Positions 8,323-15,197 of a stretch of 31,931 nt of DNA are shown piece by piece. The notes beneath the pieces are model-generated. The model did no database searches, was not told the origin of the DNA, and saw nothing but the letters and a program-made list of their open reading frames with translations. Made by a program: the position numbers and the translations under genes. Source of the stretch: JAJPKE01 sp052143275 (GTDB taxonomy: Bacteria; Chloroflexota; Ktedonobacteria; Ktedonobacterales; JADMIN01); contig JBKQTH010000236.1 in NCBI GenBank assembly GCA_052143275.1, positions 1-31,931 on the forward strand. The letters are read 5' to 3'. Numbering within the stretch: the first letter of the stretch is position 1; every line of letters begins with the position of its first letter.

Positions 8323-8365
8323 GCGAGAGCGCCGGGAAGCCGACCAAGCTTCCCGGCGCTCTCGC
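8323..8365 (-). terminator. Perfect 18-bp hairpin in the leader of the exchanger gene (candidate attenuator)
   Basis: gcgagagcgccgggaagc (8323-8340) and its exact reverse complement (8348-8365) flank a 7-nt loop. On the minus strand the stem is followed by tcttttgc, a short T-rich run as in intrinsic terminators. It lies between the predicted promoter (8407-8434) and the start codon at 8294. It therefore sits inside the gene's own leader and could act as a conditional terminator or a ribosome-access switch. Structure is seen; regulation is inferred. Confidence 0.6.
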
Positions 8366-8406
8366 AGCGTGTCTAGACCCACGAATTCAAAAGATTTCAA
8401 GCTCAG

Positions 8407-8434
8407 CATATAACCGTAGCGATACCGCTGTCAA
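8407..8434 (-). promoter_or_regulatory. Sigma70-type promoter for the exchanger-GNAT operon
   Basis: On the minus strand TTGACA (8434-8429) is followed after 16 bp by TATATG (8412-8407). This near-consensus pair predicts a start near 8400 and a leader of about 105 nt that contains the 8323-8365 hairpin. Confidence 0.6.
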
Positions 8435-8488
8435 TTATGGCTAACTACTGGCAAGGAGCGATTGCACGCTGCAGTGAGCTGGCGGTCA

Positions 8489-8690
8489 TCAGCCAGCGAC
8501 CATCGTGCCGACCTTCCGCATTTGGAAAGCCCTGACGATGTCGCTGATCCCGTGGAGCAGCAGCCAGATCCCGGCGAAGACCAGCAAGAGATACGCCACG
8601 AGGACCTGCAAAATTGACTAGGCGGTGCACCAGTACAGAAACATCGCCTCATGCCCCAGATATGCGAAGGTGGCCGACACGTCAGCCAGC
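8489..8690 (-). pseudogene. Remnant of an HdeD/DUF308-family membrane protein
   Basis: On the minus strand, translation just before the TGA at 8491-8489 gives LLLVFAGIWLLLHGISDIVR and then AFQMRKVGTM. This is the glycine-punctuated transmembrane pattern and Arg-rich end seen at the C-terminus of HdeD/DUF308 acid-stress membrane proteins. The frame has an in-frame TAG before SILQVLVAY, and an earlier stretch LADVSATFAYLGHEAMFLYW is preceded by two stop codons. No start codon or ribosome-binding site is present. It is best read as the decayed tail of a once longer gene. The similarity is recognised by eye only, and the protein could belong to another short-helix family. Confidence 0.42.
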
Positions 8691-9116
8691 TATTAGGAGC
8701 GTGATTGCACACCTTCTTGGTTCCGAGGAGCACTGAGATACACCAGGGCCGGATTGTTCGACCACCTGGAGACTAGGGTGGTTAGACCACCGATGACCTG
8801 TTCGGCATACGGTTGCTGTGGCAGAGTGGGGGCTTGTACACGAGAAGTGCGCAGTCCAGGTCGATCCGCACTGTTGTTCGTGACGCGAACTCCAACGGCG
8901 TTCATCACGACCATATTGTGTTTAGCGAGTGCAGGATGCCGAATGGACGCATAGAGCGGTGTCTGCAGGTACACACGTGCGTATCGATCTGCTGAACAGT
9001 GTGGCCATACTGTTCGCATGCCTTGTGAACCTGATAGCTGAGCCTCTCGGGAGAGAGCATGAAGATAATCTCCAATGCGCGATCCCGGTTCCAGGCTCGG
9101 TTCAATAGAACTCGTC
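8691..9116. other. Non-coding stretch between HdeD remnant and repeat copy A
   Basis: About 425 bases without a convincing gene. Open frames exist on both strands but lack ribosome-binding sites and recognisable motifs. It holds a small hairpin (ggtggt-tag-accacc near 8778-8792) and a 13-15 bp word resembling ggagcgattgcac, seen at about 8455 and again at about 8696, flanking the HdeD remnant. It may be decayed coding sequence. Confidence 0.4.
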
Positions 9117-9196
9117 TTGTCCAGAGTTTTGTCCAGAGTTTTGTCCAGAGTTTGTCTAGCTGTGTCCTTGCCCTCGCGCAGCGCCCGTCGTATGCT
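9117..9196 (+). promoter_or_regulatory. Regulon promoter A: four TTGTCCAG-type half-sites and TTGCCC-17-TATGCT
   Basis: Half-sites TTGTCCAG start at 9117, 9129 and 9141, and TTGTCTAG at 9152 (spacing 12, 12, 11). The last starts exactly 16 bp before the -35 TTGCCC (9168-9173). A 17-bp spacer leads to the -10 TATGCT (9191-9196). The same register recurs at 14972, 16805 and 21146 (minus). Tandem half-sites on one helix face just upstream of a weak -35 are typical of activator binding. The downstream gene is the GlsB/YeaQ protein at 9461, giving a leader of about 258 nt. Confidence 0.7.
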
Positions 9197-9328
9197 GGGA
9201 GTGTATCGCAGACGGCTCCGGTGCTTTACCCCCACTGAGCCGCCTGTACCTGGTGTCGCCTGACTATGGGACATCACCTGCACCAGGAACTACTGCAGGG
9301 TAGGACCGTATACTTTCTCTCACCCCAG
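9117..9328 (+). repeat. Conserved promoter-leader repeat, copy A
   Basis: This block is highly similar to 16805-17003 and, inverted, to 20959-21146. The shared part runs from the half-sites through TATGCTGGGAGTG, GGCTCCGGTGCTTTACCCC and CACTGAGCCGCCTGTACCTG to CACCCC. Similarity with copy C continues past the block to the GlsB start codon. The leader can fold (TGGTGTC with GACATCA, including a G-U pair here where copies B and C have G-C). No terminal inverted repeats or target duplications are seen, so a duplicated regulatory leader is favoured over a transposon. Confidence 0.75.
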
Positions 9329-9460
9329 ACTGCTGTCTACCTTGTGTTTCGGCTCGCCCAGACAAGCTGGCAAGCGGACCGGACACGTCGCCGGGCACTC
9401 CTGGGGCTTGCTACAGCGGCACCCACGGGATGTGGCTGGCAGAAGAACAGGAACAATTCC

Positions 9461-9763
9461 ATGGTTATTGCATCCTTTACTGTTACCTTTAGTGACCTGG
9501 TGTTGCAGATTCTCGCCGGAGCGATCGTCGCCGGGCTCGTGGGTCGCATCCTGCAAGGGGGCGGCTTCGGCATCATCGGCGATTTGTTATTTGGCGCCAT
9601 CGGCGCTATCGTCGCCAATTTTGTAGTTGGGCACTGGGCCCTGTTCAATATCGGCCAGTATGGCTTGCCTGGTGAACTCATCATTGCGGCCATTGGAGCC
9701 ATCGTCCTGGTCGTAATCGGCCACCTGTTCACCGGGCGTCGCTCCGCCGGAGCCAGCGCGTAA
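9461..9763 (+). CDS. GlsB/YeaQ/YmgE-family (transglycosylase-associated) stress membrane protein, copy 1
   Basis: The 100-aa protein has three hydrophobic helices and glycine-rich motifs: FSDLVLQILAGAIVAGLVG, then GGGFGIIGDLLFGAIGAIVA, and a terminal VLVVIGHLFTGRRSAG. This is the Transgly_assoc family, small inner-membrane proteins linked to general and envelope stress and of unknown mechanism. The ATG at 9461 is chosen because the protein is co-linear with its paralogue at 20521-20823 from this Met onward. A longer frame upstream is only leader sequence. A weak AGGAAC ribosome-binding site precedes it. It is driven by promoter A through a long conserved leader. Confidence 0.9.
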   Translation: MVIASFTVTFSDLVLQILAGAIVAGLVGRILQGGGFGIIGDLLFGAIGAIVANFVVGHWALFNIGQYGLPGELIIAAIGAIVLVVIGHLFTGRRSAGASA

Positions 9764-9903
9764 CCCACATAACCCATTCGTCATCTGTCGTCAACTGTAG
9801 CCGTCGGTAGCCGTTCCGGCAGCAGCCGGCAATCTCGTCTTCGTCAAAGCAGACTCCCCGGCGGGTATTCACGAAGTCGCCGGATTCGGAAAGGATGACT
9901 GCT

Positions 9904-10548
9904 ATGCGTGTACATATCTTTGCCATTCTCGGAGCACTCATCGGCGCGCTTATTCTCGTCACTGGGACCCTCTCGGTGAACGGCACGACGCTCCAGAGCT
10001 ATCAGCAGCTCGATCAACAGGCCAGAGCGCAAGACAAGGGGGTCGCCTCCACCTCCGCTCAGCCCTGCGCCAATCCTCGGTTACAGGTGAACGCCCCCAT
10101 CCGGGTGCTGGCAGACTCGCAGACCGAAGCCATCAGCACCCAGGTGACCAACCAGGACACCGTCGAGTGTGACATCACCCTCAGTCTGGTGGCCCCAAAC
10201 TTCACCTTGCTGCCGACCGACAATCAGCGCCTGATCGCGCTGGCGCCGACTCACTCCAGCACCCTGACCTGGAAGGTAACCCCGACCAAAGTTGGGCTCT
10301 TCACCCTGGCGGTCACCGCCGGCAATGCCAGCGAGCAGATCGGCCTCGAGGTCGTGCCCGCTAACGGGTTCATCCCGGCCCAGTCTCAGACATTCAACTA
10401 CCTGGAGATCTTCTTTGGCTTCCTGCTGGCCGTAGCGTCTCTGCTCGTGTGGCAGCTGTGGCCGACCTCGCGCAAAGAGGAGAAGAGTACGCCTGTGGTG
10501 GCGGCACACCCATCCGTGTCCCCACCACAGGCAACACCGGTTGCCTAG
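9904..10548 (+). CDS. Membrane-anchored extracytoplasmic protein with Ig-like middle region (unknown)
   Basis: The 214-aa protein has an N-terminal hydrophobic segment (about 5-24) that may be a signal anchor. An extracytoplasmic region of about 130 residues is rich in Thr/Val/Asn, with beta-sandwich-like phrases such as ISTQVTNQDTVECDITLSLV and TSSLTWKV-like strands. A second transmembrane helix (about 159-178, EIFFGFLLAVASLLVWQLWP) is followed by a basic and Pro-rich cytosolic tail. The ATG at 9904 is preferred because GGAAAGGA lies about 8 nt upstream; an ATG at 9895 overlaps that site. It resembles CARDB/NEW3-like Ig modules in general shape, but no family is recognised with certainty. 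It lies between the GlsB gene and a Tat-like secreted protein on the same strand. Confidence 0.7.
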   Translation: MRVHIFAILGALIGALILVTGTLSVNGTTLQSYQQLDQQARAQDKGVASTSAQPCANPRLQVNAPIRVLADSQTEAISTQVTNQDTVECDITLSLVAPNFTLLPTDNQRLIALAPTHSSTLTWKVTPTKVGLFTLAVTAGNASEQIGLEVVPANGFIPAQSQTFNYLEIFFGFLLAVASLLVWQLWPTSRKEEKSTPVVAAHPSVSPPQATPVA

Positions 10549-10606
10549 GTGATAAGTGATTAGTGGACAGTGAATGGATCCATAGTGCCCGTGAGAGGAG
10601 ACCACC

Positions 10607-11155
10607 ATGCAGACGATGAAGCCCGCGACTGAGGGTACATCCACCATACCCAGCACATCGAGAAAATCCCCTCCATCCAGAGCGGTCGGGCGGCGGCGTG
10701 CCCTTCTGGGGGTTGTGGCCGCCGGCGCGGTTGGGGTCACCGCTTTGGCGGTCCCTCAAATCCGGAATACCCTGGAGCAAGACGCTGAAGCACTCGGCCG
10801 TCAAGCGCTGGCGCACGAGCTCGCGTCGCTGGAGGGCGTCACGCTTGATGAAGCGATCCAGGCCGCCGAGATCACCAAAGCGGCGGTCCTCGCGATCGTC
10901 GTGCCCCTGGCCAAGCTGGTGGCAACCATCGGCGGGGATGGGCTGGCAGTGCTACTGGCCAGCCTCACTGCCGCGACGAATCTGTTAGCCAGCCTCCATA
11001 TCACGGTCGGCGTGCTCAGTAGCTTCCGCGACACCGTTGCGTCCTGGCATACCAATATCTCGTCACTGCCGATTGCGCTCACCAGCTATACCACCGCCAA
11101 CCTGGATAATGGTGAAACCTATCTCAAGACTCTGAAGAAGCACCTTCAATCGTAA
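10607..11155 (+). CDS. Secreted or membrane-anchored helical protein with Tat-like leader (unknown)
   Basis: 182 aa. A polar, Ser/Thr/Pro-rich N-terminus is followed by VGRRRALLGVVAAGAVGVTALAV (about 27-49, twin-Arg then a hydrophobic core), resembling a Tat signal or signal anchor. The rest is predicted helical, with an Ala/Leu-rich stretch (about 100-135, AAVLAIVVPLAKLVATIGG and LLASLTAATNLLASL) that could be one or two membrane-associated helices. GAGAGGAG lies about 6 nt upstream of the ATG. It follows the Ig-like membrane protein by 58 bp and may share its transcript. No known family is recognised. Confidence 0.65.
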   Translation: MQTMKPATEGTSTIPSTSRKSPPSRAVGRRRALLGVVAAGAVGVTALAVPQIRNTLEQDAEALGRQALAHELASLEGVTLDEAIQAAEITKAAVLAIVVPLAKLVATIGGDGLAVLLASLTAATNLLASLHITVGVLSSFRDTVASWHTNISSLPIALTSYTTANLDNGETYLKTLKKHLQS

Positions 11156-11499
11156 GAAGGGAGTGCGAGCCTACCGCCGTACCGCGTCGGAATTTAAGAG
11201 CCGCTTCGTAGATCACCAGCCGTGTGTCTTGCCAGGGTAGCACTCAACTGCCATAGATGCTGCCCTGAGTAAATTCAACTTCTGTTTGGTGATTCCAGAG
11301 TACCTTGGGGTGTATCGCCTGATCTGGCGGGAGCACTACCGCGAAGTACGCGCCGCCCAGACGATGGGTGCGGAGCAGGCACATTCTATAGCGAGAGCGC
11401 GGGGGTAAAGTGCGCGGGGGTAAAGTGCGCGGGTCCAACGCTCCCTCGTCTTGGCGAACTAGCTCGGCATCGGTAAGAAACCATAAGGAGATTTTCGCC
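11156..11499. other. Non-coding leader region before the AI-2E permease, with tandem 15-bp repeat
   Basis: About 340 bases without a supported gene. Near 11397-11426 the 15-mer gcgcgggggtaaagt occurs twice in direct tandem, with a third partial copy (gcgcggg). It lies about 75 bp upstream of the permease start, a position suiting a regulator-binding array or leader. No clear terminator follows the gene ending at 11155. Confidence 0.5.
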
Positions 11500-12795
11500 A
11501 TGACAAATACGACACCTGATCCAGCGCCAGCTGAGATGCATTCCTCCGAAGCAATTTCAGATACCCAAGAGTCTCGTTCCGCCGCTCAGGGGACGCCAAC
11601 ACCCCAAGCAGGGCCAACGCCGCAAATACTGGCCAGCACCCAGGAGTGGACGAGGCGCCGGGAAATCATCCTGACGATATTGCTCTGGGCCCTAGCGGTT
11701 GGCATTGTCTTCTGGTTGCTTTCCTTTGTCGGACGAGTCATCTTGCTGCTGGTCATCAGTGGACTCATCGCCTTTGCGCTCGCCCCTTTGACCAAACTAC
11801 TCGCCCGTCTCCTCCCGCGTCCCCTCGCTATTGTCCTGGTGTATTGCGCTGTGCTCGGCGCGATTGGCGGTCTTGGCTACCTGGTGGTCCAAGCGGCGCT
11901 CTCCGAAGGGGCTGCACTCACCACTCAGGTGCAGCATTTTTTGTCGTCGGGACCACATGGCGCGCCCTCACCCCTCGTGCAGCAACTCAAAGCGTTGGGC
12001 ATTTCCCAGAAGCAGATTAATAGTGTTACGAGTCAACTCGAGAGTCAGGCCCAGACGGCGGTACCGCTGCTGGGCCAGTTTGTGAACGATACGCTGAATC
12101 TGGTCATCGATATCGTCCTGGTGCTGGTCCTGAGCATCTACATGGTGGTTGATGGGACACGGTTCGGAACGTGGCTGCGCGCCAATGCCCCCGTCAAGCA
12201 ACGTCCACGCGTGGTGTTCCTCATCAGTAGTGTGCAGCAGGTGGTGGGAGGCTACATTCGTGGTCAACTCGTGCTCTCCACCCTGATCGGTCTGCTGGTT
12301 GGCCTGGGCATGTTCGCATTACACGTACCCTTTGCGATCCTGTTGGGCTTGCTGGCCTTCGTGTTGGAGTTCATCCCCACGATCGGCACGTTGACCTCTG
12401 GTGTGGTCTGCATTTTGGTGGCGGCAACCCAAAGCTGGCTCTTGGCGCTGCTGGTGCTGGTTTATTTCGTCTTCATCCATGTGCTGGACGGCTATATTGT
12501 CGCGCCACGGGTCTTGGGGAAGGCGGTGGGGCTGCACCCAGCTATCTCGATCATCGCGCTCATTGCCGGCGCAGATCTCTTCGGCATTTGGGGGGCGATC
12601 TTCGCGGCTCCGCTGGCGGGACTCCTTCAGGTTCTGTTTGCCGCTGTGTGGCAGGCGTGGCGCGAGCAGAACCCCAGCCAGTTCTCCGATGCTGTAGTTG
12701 TGGGTCAGGCGCTCGTACCGGTCACTCCCGCGGAGGCACGCGGCGAAACGGCAGTCTCGCCATCACTGCTTTTGCGTGACTCGCCGGCCCGCTGA
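11500..12795 (+). CDS. AI-2E family transporter (PF01594 permease)
   Basis: 431 aa. A polar N-terminus of about 45 residues is followed by the AI-2E fold of seven to eight transmembrane helices: paired helices WALAVGIVFWLLSFVGRVI and LLVISGLIAFALAPLTKLL near the start, a long extracytoplasmic/amphipathic region, and the C-terminal VGGYIRGQLVLSTLIGLLVG and LEFIPTIGTLTSG motifs typical of the family. IVAPRVLGKAVGLHPAISII is also characteristic. Despite the name, members export many small molecules or act as Na+/H+ antiporters; the substrate is not predictable. The ATG at 11500 has AAGGAG about 9 nt upstream. A stem of GCCCGC/GCGGGC (12787-12803) overlaps the stop codon. Confidence 0.92.
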   Translation: MTNTTPDPAPAEMHSSEAISDTQESRSAAQGTPTPQAGPTPQILASTQEWTRRREIILTILLWALAVGIVFWLLSFVGRVILLLVISGLIAFALAPLTKLLARLLPRPLAIVLVYCAVLGAIGGLGYLVVQAALSEGAALTTQVQHFLSSGPHGAPSPLVQQLKALGISQKQINSVTSQLESQAQTAVPLLGQFVNDTLNLVIDIVLVLVLSIYMVVDGTRFGTWLRANAPVKQRPRVVFLISSVQQVVGGYIRGQLVLSTLIGLLVGLGMFALHVPFAILLGLLAFVLEFIPTIGTLTSGVVCILVAATQSWLLALLVLVYFVFIHVLDGYIVAPRVLGKAVGLHPAISIIALIAGADLFGIWGAIFAAPLAGLLQVLFAAVWQAWREQNPSQFSDAVVVGQALVPVTPAEARGETAVSPSLLLRDSPAR

Positions 12796-13219
12796 GCGCG
12801 GGCGAAACCCTTCACCGGGCTACTTGTCAGGTAGTGTGGTATACTGCAGCTAGTTGATGAGCCCACCGCTTTTCCTTTCTCGTTAGGTGCAGAGAGGCTT
12901 TGGCGAGTACCCCTTCACAGCATCCCTCATTCCTGGGATGCGTAGACTGCTGATGCAGCCCCACTTGTAGCAGACCCACCCAGCTTGACCCATGTGCCGT
13001 GCAAAGCCTGGAAACGGCTCCATGCAGCATGACCCCTGCAATAACAGCCAGTACAGAACGAGTCCACACGCGATTACGTACCGTATTAGACCATCATGGG
13101 AGGCACAGATTGCTGTGCCGGTCGCACTTGCTTGAACCGGGGAGCTTTACTGTGGAGACTCTACGTAGTGTTGATCTCACGCGTAGCTTTTTTACAAGAT
13201 CACCACTGGAGGTATCACC
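12796..13219. other. Intergenic region after the AI-2E permease
   Basis: About 420 bases with no supported gene. It starts with a GC hairpin overlapping the permease stop, lacking a T-run. It ends with GGAGGT, the ribosome-binding site of the small gene at 13220. No promoter could be assigned with confidence, and no similarity to the shared promoter-leader block was found. Confidence 0.4.
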
Positions 13220-13483
13220 ATGCGATTGTGGCATCGAATCCGAACCGATTTTTTCACCAGGGGCCTGACCGACGGTAGAAATGCGGCGTTCTCTAGCCTT
13301 CCCACCGCTGGAGTGGACAACGCGCTTGTACTTGAACGGGCGCAGTTCGCTGGGGCAGCGTTGCTAGGGCGAGTAGGGCGAGTAGCGCCAGACGATGCTC
13401 GTAACTATCGGAATGGGTGGGTAGAGGGCTATAGCACGATGCGGGAGCAGGCAACCGAAAAGGCCGCTTCGCCAGTAGCGTGA
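13220..13483 (+). CDS. Small hypothetical protein (87 aa)
   Basis: A strong GGAGGT lies 6 nt before the ATG, the best ribosome-binding site in this part of the window and the main reason to call a gene. The protein is soluble, basic at the N-terminus (MRLWHRIRTDFFTRGLTDGR) and Ala/Arg-rich, with no transmembrane helix. A 9-bp tandem (gggcgagta) encodes the internal GRVGRVA. The C-terminal part reads DARNYRNGWVEGYSTMREQA. No family is recognised. It precedes the PRC/BON gene on the same strand. Confidence 0.5.
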   Translation: MRLWHRIRTDFFTRGLTDGRNAAFSSLPTAGVDNALVLERAQFAGAALLGRVGRVAPDDARNYRNGWVEGYSTMREQATEKAASPVA

Positions 13484-13587
13484 AAACCCGCAGGCATTAG
13501 CACCCCATACCAGATCGGCGGGGGTGGCAGCACCCGCATCTTGACGAGACCGGTGATATGGCATACAGCGCCTAAGCCGACCAGCAG

Positions 13588-14520
13588 TTGCCGGTCGTAA
13601 CACACATCGGCGTTAGGGTTCACTGGTTCCAACATCGTGTCGTTTTCGTCTCGTTGGATCACGTCATCGCTGCCACTGCCGGCGCGATTAACCTGAACCT
13701 GTCCCGAGATGAGATCGAAGCTCCGACGCAGGTGCCCACTGGGGTTCTCCTCTCCGGCTCGACCTTCGTGAACGGCCAGGGTGAAAGTGGAATGAGCGCC
13801 GAGGGCAGAAAAAAAGTAGGCAGTGCATATCGAAGCGGAGTCCGTCTGGGGCGCCTCCAACAACTCACCATAACTCAGCAGTCGCGAACACTTCGTCATC
13901 TGGTGGTGGCTGGAGGATTAGGCAGGAAGGTAGTCGTACCTGCACGTCTCATCACTAGCCTCACTCCGCAGAACCTTCTCCTCCGTCTGAGTGATTTGCC
14001 ACCGGAGCAACAAGATCACCTGTTGCCGTATAGTGCCGACGAGACGTTGCGCCAGAAAATGCACGACAAACTGTATGACTACGAGCCGATGCGACTTGAT
14101 CTGCCGGGCATAGAAATTCTGCCGATTGACGGCACCGTTTGGCTGCGAGGACATATTTCGAGCGATGGCATGCGACGGCTGGCGGAGGAGAAAGTACAGG
14201 GCATTACAGGTCTGACAGCACTGCACAATGAGTTGGTAGTAGATGACGCGCTCGCGGCAGCGGTCTCGCAGGCACTGGCACACGATGAGCGCACCGGTGG
14301 CGCCGGCCAGCATATTGGAGTCTACCCACGTCTCGGCACCATCCACCTGCGCGGCAGCGTCCAGACTCCGGCTGCTCGTGAGAGAGCAAGCGCCATTGCT
14401 ACTGCGGTTCCAATGGTGGGACAAGTCATAAACGAGTTGCATACCAATGCTCAGGCTGACACCCTCTCCGACTTGGCTGGGGTTACTAACCAGTATGATG
14501 TCGTACCTGGTGGGCGCTAG
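13588..14520 (+). CDS. PRC-barrel-like plus double BON-domain protein
   Basis: The protein is up to 310 aa. The first part resembles the end of a PRC/DUF2171 module: VVFVSLDHVIAATAGAINL followed by NLSRDEIEAP. A second PRC-like barrel spans about 85-135 (GVRLGRLQQLTI and RKVVVPARLIT). Two BON domains follow, about 155-220 (GIEILPIDGTVWLRGHISS) and about 225-295 (GTIHLRGSVQTPAARERA). BON domains bind membranes or ligands in osmotic and envelope stress proteins. The start is uncertain: the frame opens after a TAA at 13574 and the first candidate is a TTG at 13588 with no good ribosome-binding site; ATG 13792 is an alternative. Upstream codons in the same frame look PRC-like, so the 5' end may be damaged. 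Confidence 0.72.
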   Translation: MPVVTHIGVRVHWFQHRVVFVSLDHVIAATAGAINLNLSRDEIEAPTQVPTGVLLSGSTFVNGQGESGMSAEGRKKVGSAYRSGVRLGRLQQLTITQQSRTLRHLVVAGGLGRKVVVPARLITSLTPQNLLLRLSDLPPEQQDHLLPYSADETLRQKMHDKLYDYEPMRLDLPGIEILPIDGTVWLRGHISSDGMRRLAEEKVQGITGLTALHNELVVDDALAAAVSQALAHDERTGGAGQHIGVYPRLGTIHLRGSVQTPAARERASAIATAVPMVGQVINELHTNAQADTLSDLAGVTNQYDVVPGGR

Positions 14521-14574
14521 CCATACCATACGTACGACGAGGCAGACGGGGCCAATGAGATGGGATGAAGAAAA

Positions 14575-14901
14575 ATGGTAATGAACAAGCATGTTTTGTC
14601 AGATGGCATCCAGCGTTGGGAGCATCAAGAAATCCTGATTCCACTGGATATCTCACTCATCCATTGGTGGCATCCCGACTATGTGGCGGCGGCTGCCCTT
14701 CGTGTGCAACCCATGATCGCGGCCGCGCTCACCGAAGCCCGCCATAGCGGCTGGCACGCAGATGAGCCAACCGATTTTGCTACCTTATTTAGCCGTTCGC
14801 AAGTACGTACCAGGAACAGCGTCCTGCGCTGGCACGTTGACTCGGTGACAATTCGCCTGCTGCGCCCCATCTGGAATGAATACCTGGTTCCCCATGGGTA
14901 G
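14575..14901 (+). CDS. Small hypothetical protein (108 aa)
   Basis: Soluble, Trp/His-rich protein, with phrases such as LIHWWHPDYVAAAALRVQPM and NSVLRWHVDSVTIRLLRPIW. It starts at ATG 14575 with a weak purine-rich GATGAAG just upstream; ATG 14581 is an alternative. It follows the PRC/BON gene by 54 bp on the same strand, so co-transcription is possible. No transmembrane segment, signal or known domain is recognised. Its protein-like composition supports a gene, but the evidence is moderate. Confidence 0.5.
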   Translation: MVMNKHVLSDGIQRWEHQEILIPLDISLIHWWHPDYVAAAALRVQPMIAAALTEARHSGWHADEPTDFATLFSRSQVRTRNSVLRWHVDSVTIRLLRPIWNEYLVPHG

Positions 14902-14971
14902 CAGGCAATGGGCTCTTCTTCTGCGCTGAATCGAAGCGTGCGCCACTATCCAGTAGCGCATACTGCGGGAA

Positions 14972-15028
14972 TTGTCCAGGCTTTTATCTAGGGTTGCGCT
15001 TGCACCCGCGCTGCAAGCGTACTATACT
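14972..15028 (+). promoter_or_regulatory. Regulon promoter D upstream of the NRAMP-related gene
   Basis: TTGTCCAG (14972-14979) and TTATCTAG (14984-14991) are spaced 12 bp. The second starts 16 bp before TTGCAC (15000-15005), and a 17-bp spacer leads to TATACT (15023-15028). Register and elements match promoters A, B and C, while the rest of the leader differs. That makes this an independent instance of the site rather than part of the long repeat. Confidence 0.65.
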
Positions 15029-15197
15029 CCCGGTGTGGAGCAGATTGCTCCTGTGCTTTCCTCCAACTTGGCGGCCGGTATCTTGTGCAGTGTGGCTGTG
15101 GGAAAGGAACGGCACGAGGTACCGCCGCGTATGATGTCCTCCTGTCGTGCAGTTGCTGTCTACTATCCCTCATAGTATCCAGGCCGGGAGGATGACT

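Noticed and set aside
9117..9159. Possible CRISPR-like or iteron array made of 12-bp repeats
   Set aside because: The spacing is only 11-12 bp with no unique spacers, no cas or rep genes are present, and the array sits at a fixed distance from a promoter.
8693..9283. Minus-strand open frame of 196 aa with a repeated QTLDKTLDKTLDKT-like stretch
   Set aside because: The repeat is the antisense reading of the TTGTCCAG half-sites, the N-terminus is the antisense of the conserved leader, and there is no ribosome-binding site or recognisable domain.
9266..9460. 65-residue N-terminal extension of GlsB copy 1
   Set aside because: The paralogue has no such extension in frame, and the region is the conserved untranslated leader; the shared Met at 9461 is the natural start.
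10081..10740. Minus-strand frame of 219 aa opposite two plus-strand genes
   Set aside because: It is antisense to well-supported secreted or membrane proteins, of low-complexity Arg/Gly-rich composition and without a ribosome-binding site.
11244..11501. Minus-strand 85-aa frame containing a duplicated RTLPPRTLPP stretch
   Set aside because: The duplication is the tandem 15-bp repeat read antisense; no ribosome-binding site or homology is apparent.
13429..13899. Minus-strand frame of 156 aa overlapping the start of the PRC/BON gene
   Set aside because: The plus strand shows PRC-like sequence over the same bases, and the minus-strand product has no known motif or start signal.
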